From: Alcaligenaceae bacterium 429 | GTDB taxonomy: Bacteria > Pseudomonadota > Gammaproteobacteria > Burkholderiales > Burkholderiaceae_B | Direction: 5' to 3' | DNA: 48,099 nucleotides | Assembly (NCBI GenBank): GCA_004791645.1 | Contig: SRSN01000001.1 | Location: forward strand, 1-48,099 | Part shown: in pieces, positions 8,417-19,169 of the stretch | How positions within the stretch are numbered: position 1 is the first letter of the stretch | How the letters are laid out: each line of letters begins with the position of its first letter | Translations under genes and position numbers: made by a program | Notes under the pieces: model-generated | The model's input: the letters and a program-made list of their open reading frames with translations, nothing else | Told to the model about the DNA's origin: nothing | Databases searched by the model: none

Positions 8417-9361
8417 TTATGGGGTCATCGTTGTTGCAGCAGGCACACGATACAAGTCTTTATTTACACCGCTTCCTCTCTCATCACCCATCACTGAGCT
8501 GCGTGCATCAAACCCTATAAACTGCACACCTTCACCTTGCAGTGTTTGCTTGATATCGGCTGTGTATTTTTCAGCTAACTCTTGGCTATATATCCCTGCT
8601 TCCTGAGCAGTGGAGGCCAACAACTCTTGTTCTGCTGGCGACAGCCCATTCAAGAATGTCTCACTACCCAGCCAGACTCGAATCGTCGATGTAGCCCCAA
8701 TAGCAGAGAGGTATTTTGCAGGCTCATACCAATCATGTTCATACAACGTAAATAAGTCACCCTCTGCGCCATCCACCGTCCCGTACGTTAGCGCAGCAGA
8801 CACCTCGTCAGGCTTCAACACAATGGCCGAGGCTTTCTGATCATCCAACAGTTTTTGCTGAATAGGATCATTAGATGTCGCAATTCTCAATCCGGCTACA
8901 TCACGCACGTTGTACAAGGGTTTTTTAGCCAGAAACAACGGTTCACTGTTGTAGTAGTTGTTCATCACCACACGCATCCCTTGATCCCGTAAGGCCTGGC
9001 TGTACGCAGTAAATAGCGTGTCACTGCCTGCTGTGGGCAGAACGCTCATCATCTCGTGATTGGCCGCGTAGTTTGCCAGCACGGGCAACGCCACTAACGC
9101 CAGTACATTCTTGTCTTCAGCAATATCTGCCAACGCTTGTTCGGTAGTCTGATTGGCCTTTGCCTCGTAACGCAGCACCAAATCCCCTGCACTACGCTCT
9201 TTAAGTAAGTCAGCCCAGTACTTCACCACTTTGCTGTCAAAGCCATTACTCTTACCGTCGTGCACTATCGTAATCTCGGTAGGAGCAGCCCATGCTGCCA
9301 AAGGGGCACAGGCCAAACACAGAATGTGCACCCAGTTTCCTAAAATTTTGTTTTTTTGCAT
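8417..9361 (-). CDS. TRAP-type (DctP family) periplasmic solute-binding protein
   Basis: This is a 314-residue secreted protein. Residues 1-25 form a Sec signal peptide ending AWA before APTEI. The mature part has the DctP-family layout: an EITIVHD first strand, a KYWADLLKERSAGDLVLRYE segment, the LRIATSNDP strand-turn where the family usually has a substrate-carboxylate-binding arginine, and the VDGAEGDLFTLYEHDWYEPAKYL motif. ATG 9361 is chosen because a strong GGAGAG lies upstream. The small (DctQ) and large (DctM) membrane subunits are not encoded beside it, so it either works with a permease elsewhere or has another sensing role. The aldehyde dehydrogenase follows on the same strand. The ligand is probably a carboxylate, by family inference only. 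Confidence 0.75.
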   Translation of the reverse strand: MQKNKILGNWVHILCLACAPLAAWAAPTEITIVHDGKSNGFDSKVVKYWADLLKERSAGDLVLRYEAKANQTTEQALADIAEDKNVLALVALPVLANYAANHEMMSVLPTAGSDTLFTAYSQALRDQGMRVVMNNYYNSEPLFLAKKPLYNVRDVAGLRIATSNDPIQQKLLDDQKASAIVLKPDEVSAALTYGTVDGAEGDLFTLYEHDWYEPAKYLSAIGATSTIRVWLGSETFLNGLSPAEQELLASTAQEAGIYSQELAEKYTADIKQTLQGEGVQFIGFDARSSVMGDERGSGVNKDLYRVPAATTMTP

Positions 9362-9568
9362 GGTTACTTCTCTCCGCTGCACAAATACTCCACAAACACT
9401 CTCTACACTACGTGTTTTTACGAGTTTACGTTTATACACGTTCCAGACTTGCCAGAAATAGAGCCGCTTCGGTACAGTTTCACTTAACTACGTTATACAT
9501 TGGTGGCGCATCCTGTTGCGCAACGTAAAACGTTACAATGCACCATCACTGGATTTTCACTGCATTTC
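9362..9568. other. Divergent intergenic region between the TRAP binding protein and mlaF
   Basis: This region should contain promoters for both directions. It holds a perfect palindrome GTTGCGCAAC (9515-9524), an adjacent inverted repeat AACGT/ACGTT (9522-9534), and TACAAT at 9534-9539, which resembles a -10 box pointing at mlaF but lacks a convincing -35 box. Confidence 0.35.
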
Positions 9569-10390
9569 ATGAACAGTTCCTCTTCCGATACGTTGCTGAA
9601 GTTCGAATCTGCTTCGCTAGGCTACGGTAAATTCACCGTCTTGAGCGAGATTGATATTGAAGTTAAGCGTGGCCAAGTTGTGGCCATGATGGGTGGTTCT
9701 GGCTCAGGAAAAACCACACTGATGCGTGCTGCCACACGTCAAATTGTGGCGCAAAGCGGTAAGGTCTATGCCTTTGGTGACGACTTAGCCCAGCTCAACG
9801 ACCAACAAGTACGCCACGCACGACAACGCATGGGGGTTTTGTTCCAACAAGGCGCCCTGTTCACTGACTTAAATGTCTTTGAAAACGTTGCCTTCCCACT
9901 GCGCGAACATACTGATCTATCCGAAGAACAAATACTAGAACGCGTACTGGGCAAACTTGATGCCGTAGGGTTACGTGCTGCCGCACACCTGCAAATCGCC
10001 GAAATTTCCGGCGGTATGGCACGTCGTGTCGCCTTAGCCCGCGCCATTGTGCTGGAACCTGAGCTTATTTTGTACGATGAACCGTTTGCTGGTTTAGACC
10101 CTATCTCTCTGGGTATTACTGCGCAACTCATACGCGACCTTACCGACAAGCTGAATTGCGCCTCGGTACTGATTACGCACGACGTACCAGAATCCTTCGC
10201 CATTGCCGATCACGTGTATATCGTGGGGCAAGGCAAGTTGATTGGGCATGGTGCCCCTGCCGAGTTAGAAAAGTCGACGGATCCTTATATTGCCCAGTTC
10301 TTGCATGGTGAACCTGATGGCCCTATCGCCTTCAACTACCCTGTGACACCCGCATTTAACGACTGGTTAAATACACAACGCCGCCCATGA
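9569..10390 (+). CDS. mlaF: Mla phospholipid transport ABC ATPase MlaF
   Basis: This is the cytoplasmic ATPase of the MlaFEDB complex, which moves phospholipids between the inner membrane and the periplasmic carrier MlaC to keep the outer membrane asymmetric. From ATG 9569 the protein has 273 residues with Walker A GGSGSGKT (42-49), ABC signature ISGGM (146-150), Walker B LILYDE (166-171) and the D-loop GLDP. The in-frame codon at 9500 would add 23 residues not seen in the family, so 9569 is preferred even though its ribosome binding site is weak. It overlaps mlaE by four bases, opening the operon mlaF-E-D-A-C. Confidence 0.93.
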   Translation: MNSSSSDTLLKFESASLGYGKFTVLSEIDIEVKRGQVVAMMGGSGSGKTTLMRAATRQIVAQSGKVYAFGDDLAQLNDQQVRHARQRMGVLFQQGALFTDLNVFENVAFPLREHTDLSEEQILERVLGKLDAVGLRAAAHLQIAEISGGMARRVALARAIVLEPELILYDEPFAGLDPISLGITAQLIRDLTDKLNCASVLITHDVPESFAIADHVYIVGQGKLIGHGAPAELEKSTDPYIAQFLHGEPDGPIAFNYPVTPAFNDWLNTQRRP

Positions 10391-11175
10391 TAAAACTGCT
10401 CTCCCCCATCACGGCACTAGGCCGCTTTGTCAGACTGAGCATTCATGGCTTGGGTGCTTTTACACGTCTGTTTTTTGCCATTCTGGCGCGCTCAGGCATT
10501 GCCCTGAGACGTCCCGGTTTGGTGTCACAACAAATTCACTTTATTGGTAATTACTCGCTGCTGATTATCGCCATCTCTGGCCTTTTTGTAGGTTTCGTGC
10601 TGGGATTGCAAGGGTATTACACGCTGAGCCGTTATGGTTCCGAAGAGGCATTAGGCTTGTTGGTCGCGTTGTCGTTGAGCCGTGAGCTAGGCCCCGTGGT
10701 GACCGCATTATTGTTTGCAGGTCGCGCCGGCACCTCCTTAACTGCTGAAATCGGGCTCATGAAGGCCGGCGAACAGCTTACCGCCATGGAAGTCATGGCC
10801 GTAGACCCCATACGCCGTGTATTGGTACCCCGTTTCTGGGGCGGCATGATCGCCATGCCTATACTCGCTGCCGTATTCTCAGCCGTTGGTGTGATTGGCG
10901 GCTGGATTGTAGGTGTGCCCATGATTGGCATTGACCCAGGCTCGTTCTGGTCACAGATGCAGTCTGGCGTTGATATCTTTGATGACGTCCTCAACGGCGT
11001 TATCAAAAGCATTGTGTTCGGTTTGGTAGTCACGCTGATCGCCCTATATACAGGCTGGACAGCCAAAGCAACACCTGAGGGTGTTTCCCGTGCCACGACC
11101 CGTACAGTGGTCGCCGGCTCATTAGCCGTGCTCGGTTTGGATTTCCTGCTTACAGCACTGATGTTCAGCAATTAA
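10387..11175 (+). CDS. mlaE: Mla phospholipid transport ABC permease MlaE
   Basis: This is the inner-membrane permease of the MlaFEDB complex (MlaE/Ttg2B family), 262 residues with about five to six hydrophobic segments. The typical MlaE core is present: the segment around QIHFIGNYSLLII, then LGLLVALSLSRELGPVVTALLFAGRAGTSLTAEIGLM, followed by EQLTAMEVMAVDP. Its start overlaps the mlaF stop by four bases (ATGA), indicating translational coupling. mlaD follows 19 bases later. Assignment is secure from both sequence and context. Confidence 0.95.
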   Translation: MIKLLSPITALGRFVRLSIHGLGAFTRLFFAILARSGIALRRPGLVSQQIHFIGNYSLLIIAISGLFVGFVLGLQGYYTLSRYGSEEALGLLVALSLSRELGPVVTALLFAGRAGTSLTAEIGLMKAGEQLTAMEVMAVDPIRRVLVPRFWGGMIAMPILAAVFSAVGVIGGWIVGVPMIGIDPGSFWSQMQSGVDIFDDVLNGVIKSIVFGLVVTLIALYTGWTAKATPEGVSRATTRTVVAGSLAVLGLDFLLTALMFSN

Positions 11176-11194
11176 TTTTTTACGGATACGTATC

Positions 11195-11650
11195 ATGTCA
11201 CGCGAAAGATCTGATTTTCTTGTAGGCCTGTTTGTGCTGATTGGCTTGGTAGCCTTAGCCTTTCTGGCACTGCGCGCAGGTAACCTGAGCTCTTTCTCCT
11301 TTGCGCCTACCTACCAAGTACAAGCCTCTTTCAATAACTTGGGTGGCCTGAAAGTACGCGCTCCCATCAAGAGCAGTGGCGTGGTCGTAGGCCGCGTTAC
11401 CAATATCGCTTTTGATAACGAAGACTTCAAAGCCTTGGTCACCATGGAGCTAGAAGACCGCTACCAGTTTCCGGATGACAGCTCAGCTTCCATCCTCACT
11501 TCTGGCTTGCTAGGCGAACAATATATAGGCATCACTCCCGGTGGCAGCGATGACGCTCTACATAACGACAGTGTCATTCCCTACACACAAAGCGCCGTAG
11601 TTCTAGAAGAGCTAATCAGTAAGTTCCTCTATAACAAGGCTGGCGAGTAA
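11195..11650 (+). CDS. mlaD: Mla lipid-binding MCE-domain protein MlaD
   Basis: The product has 151 residues: an N-terminal transmembrane helix (about 8-28, FLVGLFVLIGLVALAFLAL) followed by one MCE domain. The MCE pattern is visible as YQVQASFNNLGGLKVRAPIKSSGVVVGRV and later ASILTSGLLGEQYIGITPGG. MlaD forms a periplasmic hexameric ring bound to MlaFE and passes lipids to or from MlaC. It is somewhat shorter than the E. coli protein (183 residues), mainly through a short C-terminal tail. ATG 11195 has ACGGA upstream. It lies between mlaE and mlaA in the operon. Confidence 0.93.
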   Translation: MSRERSDFLVGLFVLIGLVALAFLALRAGNLSSFSFAPTYQVQASFNNLGGLKVRAPIKSSGVVVGRVTNIAFDNEDFKALVTMELEDRYQFPDDSSASILTSGLLGEQYIGITPGGSDDALHNDSVIPYTQSAVVLEELISKFLYNKAGE

Positions 11651-11767
11651 ACTCTATTCCCCTGTGCGAAATAGAGTGCGTCCAAAAAACGACTCTACGG
11701 TCAATTTGCTATATATAGGGCTCCAGCATCTGGTATCTTTGTCTCTCTTTACCTCGGATTTTTGATC

Positions 11768-12604
11768 ATGAACGTTACACAGCAAGCTTCACCCCCTCTC
11801 TATAAGCGTCCCTTAGCCATAGGTTCTACCTTGGCTGCACTGGCGTTGGTGAGCGGCTGTGCGACCGTGAACAACCCAAACCCTAGAGACCCCTTCGAAA
11901 GCTACAACCGGACTATGTACACGATCAATTACAACATTGATCAAGCACTATTCCGTCCTATTGCATCGGCCTACCACACCCTGACACCGCAACCTGCGCA
12001 GAACTGTTTCCGTAACATGTTCAATAACCTGGGTGACATCTGGTCTGCTGCCAACAGCTTCTTGCAAGGTCGCCCGCACGATTTCTTCAACACGCTGGGT
12101 CGTGTGCTGTTCAATACCACTATGGGTATTGGTGGCTGCTTCGACGTTGCATCTGAAATGGGTTCCAGACGTATTCCTAACGACTTTGGCACAACGCTAG
12201 GCGTATGGGGTATCCCAACTGGCCCATACATTGAATTGCCATTGTTAGGACCAAGCACCTTGCGTGATACGGCTGGTTATGCAACCGTATTTGCTGGTAT
12301 TGATAGCCTGACTGAAGTTGTACCAATCATGGCAATCAAAAATGTCCCTGTGCGTAATTCACTCATGGGGCTATACATCATCAACATGCGCTCTAATCTG
12401 TTGGATGCAGACGAGTTGGTTAACGAAGTAGCGTTGGATCGCTATAGCTTCATCCGTGACGCCTACTTGCAGCGCCGTGACGCCATGGTAGAAAGCCGTC
12501 GAGATGGCGGTACAGCTGGTGATGCCGCGTTACCAGACTATGGCGATGACGACTACGATGATGAAGACACCAGCACCACAGCCCCTGCTACCACACAAGA
12601 CTGA
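11768..12604 (+). CDS. mlaA: Outer-membrane lipoprotein MlaA (VacJ family)
   Basis: MlaA removes misplaced phospholipids from the outer leaflet of the outer membrane and hands them to MlaC. The product has 278 residues with a lipoprotein signal (lipobox VSGC). The VacJ core follows: DPFESYNRTMYTINYNID, then NCFRNMFNNLGDIWSAANSFLQG, then FNTTMGIGGCFDVASEMG, RIPNDFGTTLGVWG and GPYIELPLLGPSTLRD. The last 30 residues form an aspartate-rich, probably disordered tail (DYGDDDYDDEDTS). ATG 11768 is preferred to the TTG two codons earlier. mlaC begins 13 bases after the stop. In E. coli mlaA lies apart from mlaFEDCB; inclusion in the operon is, to my knowledge, common in betaproteobacteria. Confidence 0.94.
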   Translation: MNVTQQASPPLYKRPLAIGSTLAALALVSGCATVNNPNPRDPFESYNRTMYTINYNIDQALFRPIASAYHTLTPQPAQNCFRNMFNNLGDIWSAANSFLQGRPHDFFNTLGRVLFNTTMGIGGCFDVASEMGSRRIPNDFGTTLGVWGIPTGPYIELPLLGPSTLRDTAGYATVFAGIDSLTEVVPIMAIKNVPVRNSLMGLYIINMRSNLLDADELVNEVALDRYSFIRDAYLQRRDAMVESRRDGGTAGDAALPDYGDDDYDDEDTSTTAPATTQD

Positions 12605-12617
12605 AGGCCGAAACCCT

Positions 12618-13247
12618 ATGTTTACGACTCTTTTTAGATTACCTGCTCTCTTGCTGATGGCGTTTAGCCTGACACTGTTCAGCCCACTGGCCAGCGCACA
12701 AACTATTGATGCCACAGGTTCACCACAAGACTTCGTAGAAGCCGTGGCGAGCACAGCATTAAACGCTGTCAAAAGCGATGATGCCGCGCGTCAAGGCGAT
12801 CGTGAAGCCGTTAAAGTGCTAATCGAAAACTACGTATTGCCTTACGTTAATTTCGAGAAAACCACCCGCTTGGCGGCTGGCAGACACTGGCGTACTGCCA
12901 CACCTGAACAGCGTCAGAATCTGGTAAATGCGTTCAAAAACACTTTGATCCGTACCTACAGTGGTGCTATGACCAAGGTAGACGACAAGTCCAGTATTTC
13001 CATGCAGCCATTTCGTGGTGATGCCAATGCGAACGACGTTGTAGTGCGTTCCATGATCAACCAAAGCAATGGCCCAGCAGTCGCTGTAGATTACCGTCTG
13101 GAAAAAACCCCAGAAGGCTGGAAAGTGTACGACCTGAATGTGGAAAATATCTGGCTAATTCAGAATTACCGCAACCAGTTCAACGACCAGATAGCTCAAA
13201 ACGGTATAGATGGTCTGATCAACGCACTGAATCAGCAAAACCGCTGA
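12618..13247 (+). CDS. mlaC: Periplasmic phospholipid carrier MlaC (Ttg2D family)
   Basis: This is the soluble periplasmic shuttle of the Mla pathway, 209 residues. A Sec signal peptide ending around ASAQ (about residue 26) is followed by the MlaC/Ttg2D fold: VLPYVNFEKTTRLAAGRHWRTATPEQRQNLVNAFKNTLIRTYS is characteristic, as is the C-terminal GWKVYDLNVENIWLIQNYRNQF segment. ATG 12618 has AAGG upstream and gives a normal signal peptide; the upstream in-frame extension to 12504 runs through mlaA and is not real. It closes the Mla group; no mlaB follows. Confidence 0.94.
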   Translation: MFTTLFRLPALLLMAFSLTLFSPLASAQTIDATGSPQDFVEAVASTALNAVKSDDAARQGDREAVKVLIENYVLPYVNFEKTTRLAAGRHWRTATPEQRQNLVNAFKNTLIRTYSGAMTKVDDKSSISMQPFRGDANANDVVVRSMINQSNGPAVAVDYRLEKTPEGWKVYDLNVENIWLIQNYRNQFNDQIAQNGIDGLINALNQQNR

Positions 13248-13301
13248 TCCTGCGCTACACTTGATCGGATCACCTCTGTTTTTCCGATCCTAACTCTATG
13301 C

Positions 13302-13333
13302 AGAGTCGGGTTTACCAATAAGCCCGGCTCTTT
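13302..13333 (+). terminator. Stem-loop after mlaC, possible attenuator before the ABC-2 genes
   Basis: A 13-bp stem (13302-13314 with 13319-13331, one wobble) with a CCAA loop lies 54 bases after mlaC and only 10 bases before the next start codon. The T run after it is short (TTTGTG), so it probably only partly separates the Mla genes from the exporter genes. Confidence 0.55.
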
Positions 13334-13341
13334 GTGCTTTC

Positions 13342-14136
13342 ATGTCTGCCATTCTGCTTGAAAACGTTTCCAAAACTTTCAGCCCTAAACGCCACAAGCT
13401 GCCGTTTTTGCGCTCGACCAAGGCTGCAGAAGCCGCACCCTTTCAGGCTCTGAAAGATGTTTCCCTGCGCATTGAGCCCGGAGAGTTTTTTGGTTTGCTA
13501 GGCCCTAATGGCGCTGGCAAAACCACCATGATTTCCATTTTGGCCGGCATTACCAAAGCCACCCAAGGCACTGCTAAGGTGTATGGCTACGATGTGCAAA
13601 GCGAATACAGGCAATCTAGACGTGCATTGGGAGTCGTTCCCCAAGAGCTGGTGTATGACCCATTTTTCACCGTGCGTGAAACTCTGCGCTTGCAGTCCGG
13701 CTACTTTGGTTTACGTAACAACGATGACTGGATTGACGAAATCCTGCACCATTTGGGCTTAAGCGATAAAGCCAATTCCAACATGCGCGCTTTATCCGGT
13801 GGGATGAAACGCCGTGTATTGGTAGCCCAAGCCTTGGTACACAAACCGCCCGTAATCATTCTGGATGAACCTACCGCTGGCGTGGATGTAGACTTGCGCC
13901 GCAATTTGTGGGAATTCATCACACGCTTGAACCGCGCTGGCCATACGATTTTGCTGACCACCCACTATTTGGAAGAAGCAGAAGCGCTGTGTGGTCGCAT
14001 TGCTATGCTCAAAGCCGGTGAAATCATCGCACTAGACACCACCGCTAATCTGCTAAAAAGCGCTGGCAGTCACGATCTGGAAGAAGCTTTTGTACGTATC
14101 ATGCATGGCGAACAACTGAATGAGGCACTGGCATGA
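13342..14136 (+). CDS. ABC-2 type exporter, ATP-binding subunit (YadG-like)
   Basis: This is a 264-residue cytoplasmic ATPase of an ABC-2 exporter. Walker A is GPNGAGKT (54-61), the signature is ALSGGMKRRV, Walker B is VIILDEPTAGVD, and the H-loop is LLTTHYLEEAEAL. The typical Q-loop-containing segment GVVPQELVYDPFFTV is also present. A basic insert near residues 14-33 (SPKRHKLPFLRSTKAAEAA) precedes the usual FQALKDVSL strand. It is paired with the permease at 14133 by a four-base overlap. The substrate is unknown; E. coli YadG/YadH is the nearest recognisable pair. To my knowledge this pair follows the Mla genes in other Burkholderiales, hinting at a cell-envelope role. Confidence 0.9.
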   Translation: MSAILLENVSKTFSPKRHKLPFLRSTKAAEAAPFQALKDVSLRIEPGEFFGLLGPNGAGKTTMISILAGITKATQGTAKVYGYDVQSEYRQSRRALGVVPQELVYDPFFTVRETLRLQSGYFGLRNNDDWIDEILHHLGLSDKANSNMRALSGGMKRRVLVAQALVHKPPVIILDEPTAGVDVDLRRNLWEFITRLNRAGHTILLTTHYLEEAEALCGRIAMLKAGEIIALDTTANLLKSAGSHDLEEAFVRIMHGEQLNEALA

Positions 14137-14993
14137 GCACACAACCTACGCCAACCAAGCGCTGGGGTGTGCCTGACCAAGACAGCCTGACACAACTCGC
14201 ACAAGATTCCTTACCACCGTTGCAAACCCAACCTGGCGGCTCAGGTTTTCCTACGCTGCTATTCAAAGAGCTCAAGCGCTTCTGGAAAGTAGGCGGGCAA
14301 ACCATGGCAGCGCCTGTGCTGTCTGCCTTGCTGTATTTGCTGGTGTTCGCACATATTTTGGAAGGGCGCGTGAACGTATACGACAAAATCCCGTATACCG
14401 CCTTTTTGATTCCCGGCTTGATGATGATGAGCATGCTGCAAAATGCATTTGCTAACCCATCGTCATCGCTAGTGCAAAGCCGTATGGGTGGGAACCTGAT
14501 TTTCATCTTGCTACCGCCACTATCCCACTGGGATATCTTTGCCGCCTATTTATTAGCCTCTATTATTCGTGGCTTAGTGGTGGGCATTGCGATTGGTGTG
14601 GTCTCGCTGTTCTTCATTCCGCTGCAAATCCACAGCTACGTTTGGGTACTAACTTTCGCGATTTTATCCTGTGGCGTCATGGGTGCTCTGGGTATAATTG
14701 CGGGCCTGTGGTCTGAAAAATTTGATCAACTTTCAGTGTTCCAGAATTTCCTGATCATGCCTGCGACCTTCTTGTCCGGCGTGTTCTACTCCATACACAG
14801 CCTGCCTCCTTTCTGGCAGACGGTATCGCACTGGAACCCTATTTTCTACACCATTGATGGTTTCCGTTATGGCTTTTTTGCCATCTCAGATGCCTCCCCT
14901 TGGCACAGTCTGGCCGTGGTTGGGTCCGTGTTTGTCGTACTGTGCCTGATCCTGCTACGCATGCTCATTTCGGGCTATAAATTACGGAATTAA
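14133..14993 (+). CDS. ABC-2 type exporter, permease subunit (YadH-like)
   Basis: This is a 286-residue inner-membrane protein with six hydrophobic segments after a polar N-terminus of about 45 residues. The ABC-2 pattern is clear: LFKELKRFWKVGGQTMAAPVLSALLYLLVF, then IPGLMMMSMLQNAFANPSSSLVQSRMGGN, then SEKFDQLSVFQNFLIMPATFLSGVFYSIHSLPPFWQ and WNPIFYTIDGFRYGF. It overlaps its ATPase partner by four bases, and ibaG starts two bases after its stop, so these genes are very probably translated from one message. The transported substrate is not known. Confidence 0.9.
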   Translation: MSTQPTPTKRWGVPDQDSLTQLAQDSLPPLQTQPGGSGFPTLLFKELKRFWKVGGQTMAAPVLSALLYLLVFAHILEGRVNVYDKIPYTAFLIPGLMMMSMLQNAFANPSSSLVQSRMGGNLIFILLPPLSHWDIFAAYLLASIIRGLVVGIAIGVVSLFFIPLQIHSYVWVLTFAILSCGVMGALGIIAGLWSEKFDQLSVFQNFLIMPATFLSGVFYSIHSLPPFWQTVSHWNPIFYTIDGFRYGFFAISDASPWHSLAVVGSVFVVLCLILLRMLISGYKLRN

Positions 14994-14995
14994 TT

Positions 14996-17179
<2,184 letters not shown>

Positions 17180-17232
17180 ACGATCTCGGATACACTAAAC
17201 TGTACCTTGTTGTTTCTCTTTAGATTAGTACC

Positions 17233-18534
17233 ATGTCTATGATCCGCCGTTTGAGCACGACATCCGCCCAGTTCGATCAAGAATTGCGCGACTTGCTGGC
17301 TTATGAAGCCACACAAGATGACTCCATCGAGCAAGCCTGTAAAACCATTCTGCACGCTGTGCAGCATCGTGGTGATGAGGCATTGCTAGAGTTCACACAG
17401 CGTTTCGATCATGTACCAGCAAACTCTATCGCTGATTTGGTCATTTCTGCCGAAGAGTTACAGCAAGCACTGGACACTCTGCCAGCCGATCAACGCCACG
17501 CGCTAGAGCAAGCGGCTGAACGTGTACGTCTGTATCACGAAAAACAGCGCGCTAGTGATTGGTCCTACACCGAAGCCGATGGCACGGTCTTAGGCCAGAA
17601 AATCACTCCGCTGGATCGCGTAGGTTTGTACGTACCTGGTGGCAAAGCCGCCTACCCATCATCCGTACTAATGAACGCCATGCCTGCTAAAGTGGCAGGC
17701 GTTAAAGAGCTGGTGATGGTTACCCCCACACCCAAAGGCGAGCGCAACCAGTTAGTACTGGCTGCAGCGGCATTAGCGGGTGTAGATAAGGTGTACACCA
17801 TTGGTGGCGCGCAAGCCGTAGCAGCATTGGCTTACGGCACACAAACTATTCAGCCTGTGGATAAAATCGTAGGCCCAGGTAACGCCTACGTCGCCGAAGC
17901 CAAACGTCGCGTGTTTGGTATTGTGGGCATAGACATGATTGCTGGCCCTAGCGAAATTCTGATCATCGCTGACGGCAGCACTCCTGCTGAGTGGGTAGCG
18001 ATGGATCTGTTCTCGCAAGCCGAGCACGATGAACTAGCACAATCCATTTTGCTGTGCCCTGACGCCGCCTACTTAGACAAAGTAGAAGCCGCTATCGCTG
18101 AACTCATCACCACCATGCCGCGTGAAGCCATCATTCGCCAAAGTCTGAAAGACCGTGGCGCACTGATCTTAGTACGCGATATGGATGAAGCATGTAACGT
18201 TGCTAACCACATTGCCGCCGAACACTTGGAAATTTCCACACTGGAACCCGAGCGTTGGGCGCAAAAAATCCGCCATGCGGGCGCTATTTTCATGGGCCAC
18301 TACAGCTCGGAGTCGCTGGGCGACTACTGCGCAGGCCCTAACCACGTACTGCCCACATCGCGTACCGCGCGTTTCTCATCCCCATTAGGTGTGTATGATT
18401 TCCAGAAACGCAGCAGCATGATTAATGTCTCGCAGGCCGGCGCTCAAACGCTAGGCCCTATTGCCGCTACTCTCGCTAAAGGCGAAGGGCTATTTGCCCA
18501 CGCTGCCAGCGCAGAATACCGTCTCAAACCTTAA
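17233..18534 (+). CDS. hisD: Histidinol dehydrogenase
   Basis: It catalyses the last two steps, L-histidinol to L-histidine with two NAD+. The protein has 433 residues. Motifs include [40 protein letters not shown], the zinc-site region [10 protein letters not shown], the AEHLEI histidine and [14 protein letters not shown]. It starts 53 bases after hisG. In related Burkholderiales hisC follows; here hisB follows after only 24 bases, so hisC is missing from the cluster. Confidence 0.97.
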   Translation: MSMIRRLSTTSAQFDQELRDLLAYEATQDDSIEQACKTILHAVQHRGDEALLEFTQRFDHVPANSIADLVISAEELQQALDTLPADQRHALEQAAERVRLYHEKQRASDWSYTEADGTVLGQKITPLDRVGLYVPGGKAAYPSSVLMNAMPAKVAGVKELVMVTPTPKGERNQLVLAAAALAGVDKVYTIGGAQAVAALAYGTQTIQPVDKIVGPGNAYVAEAKRRVFGIVGIDMIAGPSEILIIADGSTPAEWVAMDLFSQAEHDELAQSILLCPDAAYLDKVEAAIAELITTMPREAIIRQSLKDRGALILVRDMDEACNVANHIAAEHLEISTLEPERWAQKIRHAGAIFMGHYSSESLGDYCAGPNHVLPTSRTARFSSPLGVYDFQKRSSMINVSQAGAQTLGPIAATLAKGEGLFAHAASAEYRLKP

Positions 18535-18558
18535 CCCCGGTCTGGTTACCGTTTTGTT

Positions 18559-19146
18559 ATGCGTACAGCTGAAGTTTCCCGTAATACCAATGAAACCCGT
18601 ATCCGTGTTGCCATCAATATTGATGGCACCGGCCGCCATAATCTAAACAGCGGCGTACCTTTTCTGGACCACATGCTGGACCAGATCGCACGTCATGGCC
18701 TCATTGATCTGGATGTATCCTGTGATGGCGACACCCACATTGATGATCACCACACTGTGGAAGATATCGGCATTGCACTGGGTAAGGCTTTTGCACAAGC
18801 CGTTGGCAACAAGGCAGGTTTGCGCCGTTATGGCCACTCCTACGTGCCACTGGACGAGGCCTTAAGCCGTGTAGTAATTGATTTCTCCGGCCGTCCTGGT
18901 CTGTTTTACTACGTAAATTACACCCGTGCCCGTATTGGCAATTTTGACGTAGACTTGGCCCGCGAATTTTTCCAAGGCTTTGTGAACAACGCCAACGCTA
19001 CTGTGCACATTGATAATCTACGTGGCGAAAACGCACACCACCAGTGTGAAACCATTTTCAAGGCGTTTGGCCGCGCGTTGCGTATGGCACTGGAAGTAGA
19101 CCCACGCAGTGAAGGCATCATCCCCTCCACTAAGGGCGTACTCTAA
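18559..19146 (+). CDS. hisB: Imidazoleglycerol-phosphate dehydratase
   Basis: It dehydrates imidazoleglycerol phosphate to imidazoleacetol phosphate. With 195 residues it is the monofunctional form, without the N-terminal histidinol-phosphatase domain found in E. coli, so a separate phosphatase (HisN type) must exist elsewhere. Manganese-binding histidine/glutamate motifs are visible: [24 protein letters not shown], and later [18 protein letters not shown]. It lies 24 bases after hisD and 23 before hisH. Confidence 0.97.
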   Translation: MRTAEVSRNTNETRIRVAINIDGTGRHNLNSGVPFLDHMLDQIARHGLIDLDVSCDGDTHIDDHHTVEDIGIALGKAFAQAVGNKAGLRRYGHSYVPLDEALSRVVIDFSGRPGLFYYVNYTRARIGNFDVDLAREFFQGFVNNANATVHIDNLRGENAHHQCETIFKAFGRALRMALEVDPRSEGIIPSTKGVL

Positions 19147-19169
19147 CCCTCACTCTCTGGCTATCCATC

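Noticed and set aside
10632-11171. 179-codon minus-strand frame opposite mlaE
   Set aside because: Composition (P, S, T, A and N rich) is typical of the antisense of a membrane protein; no ribosome binding site.
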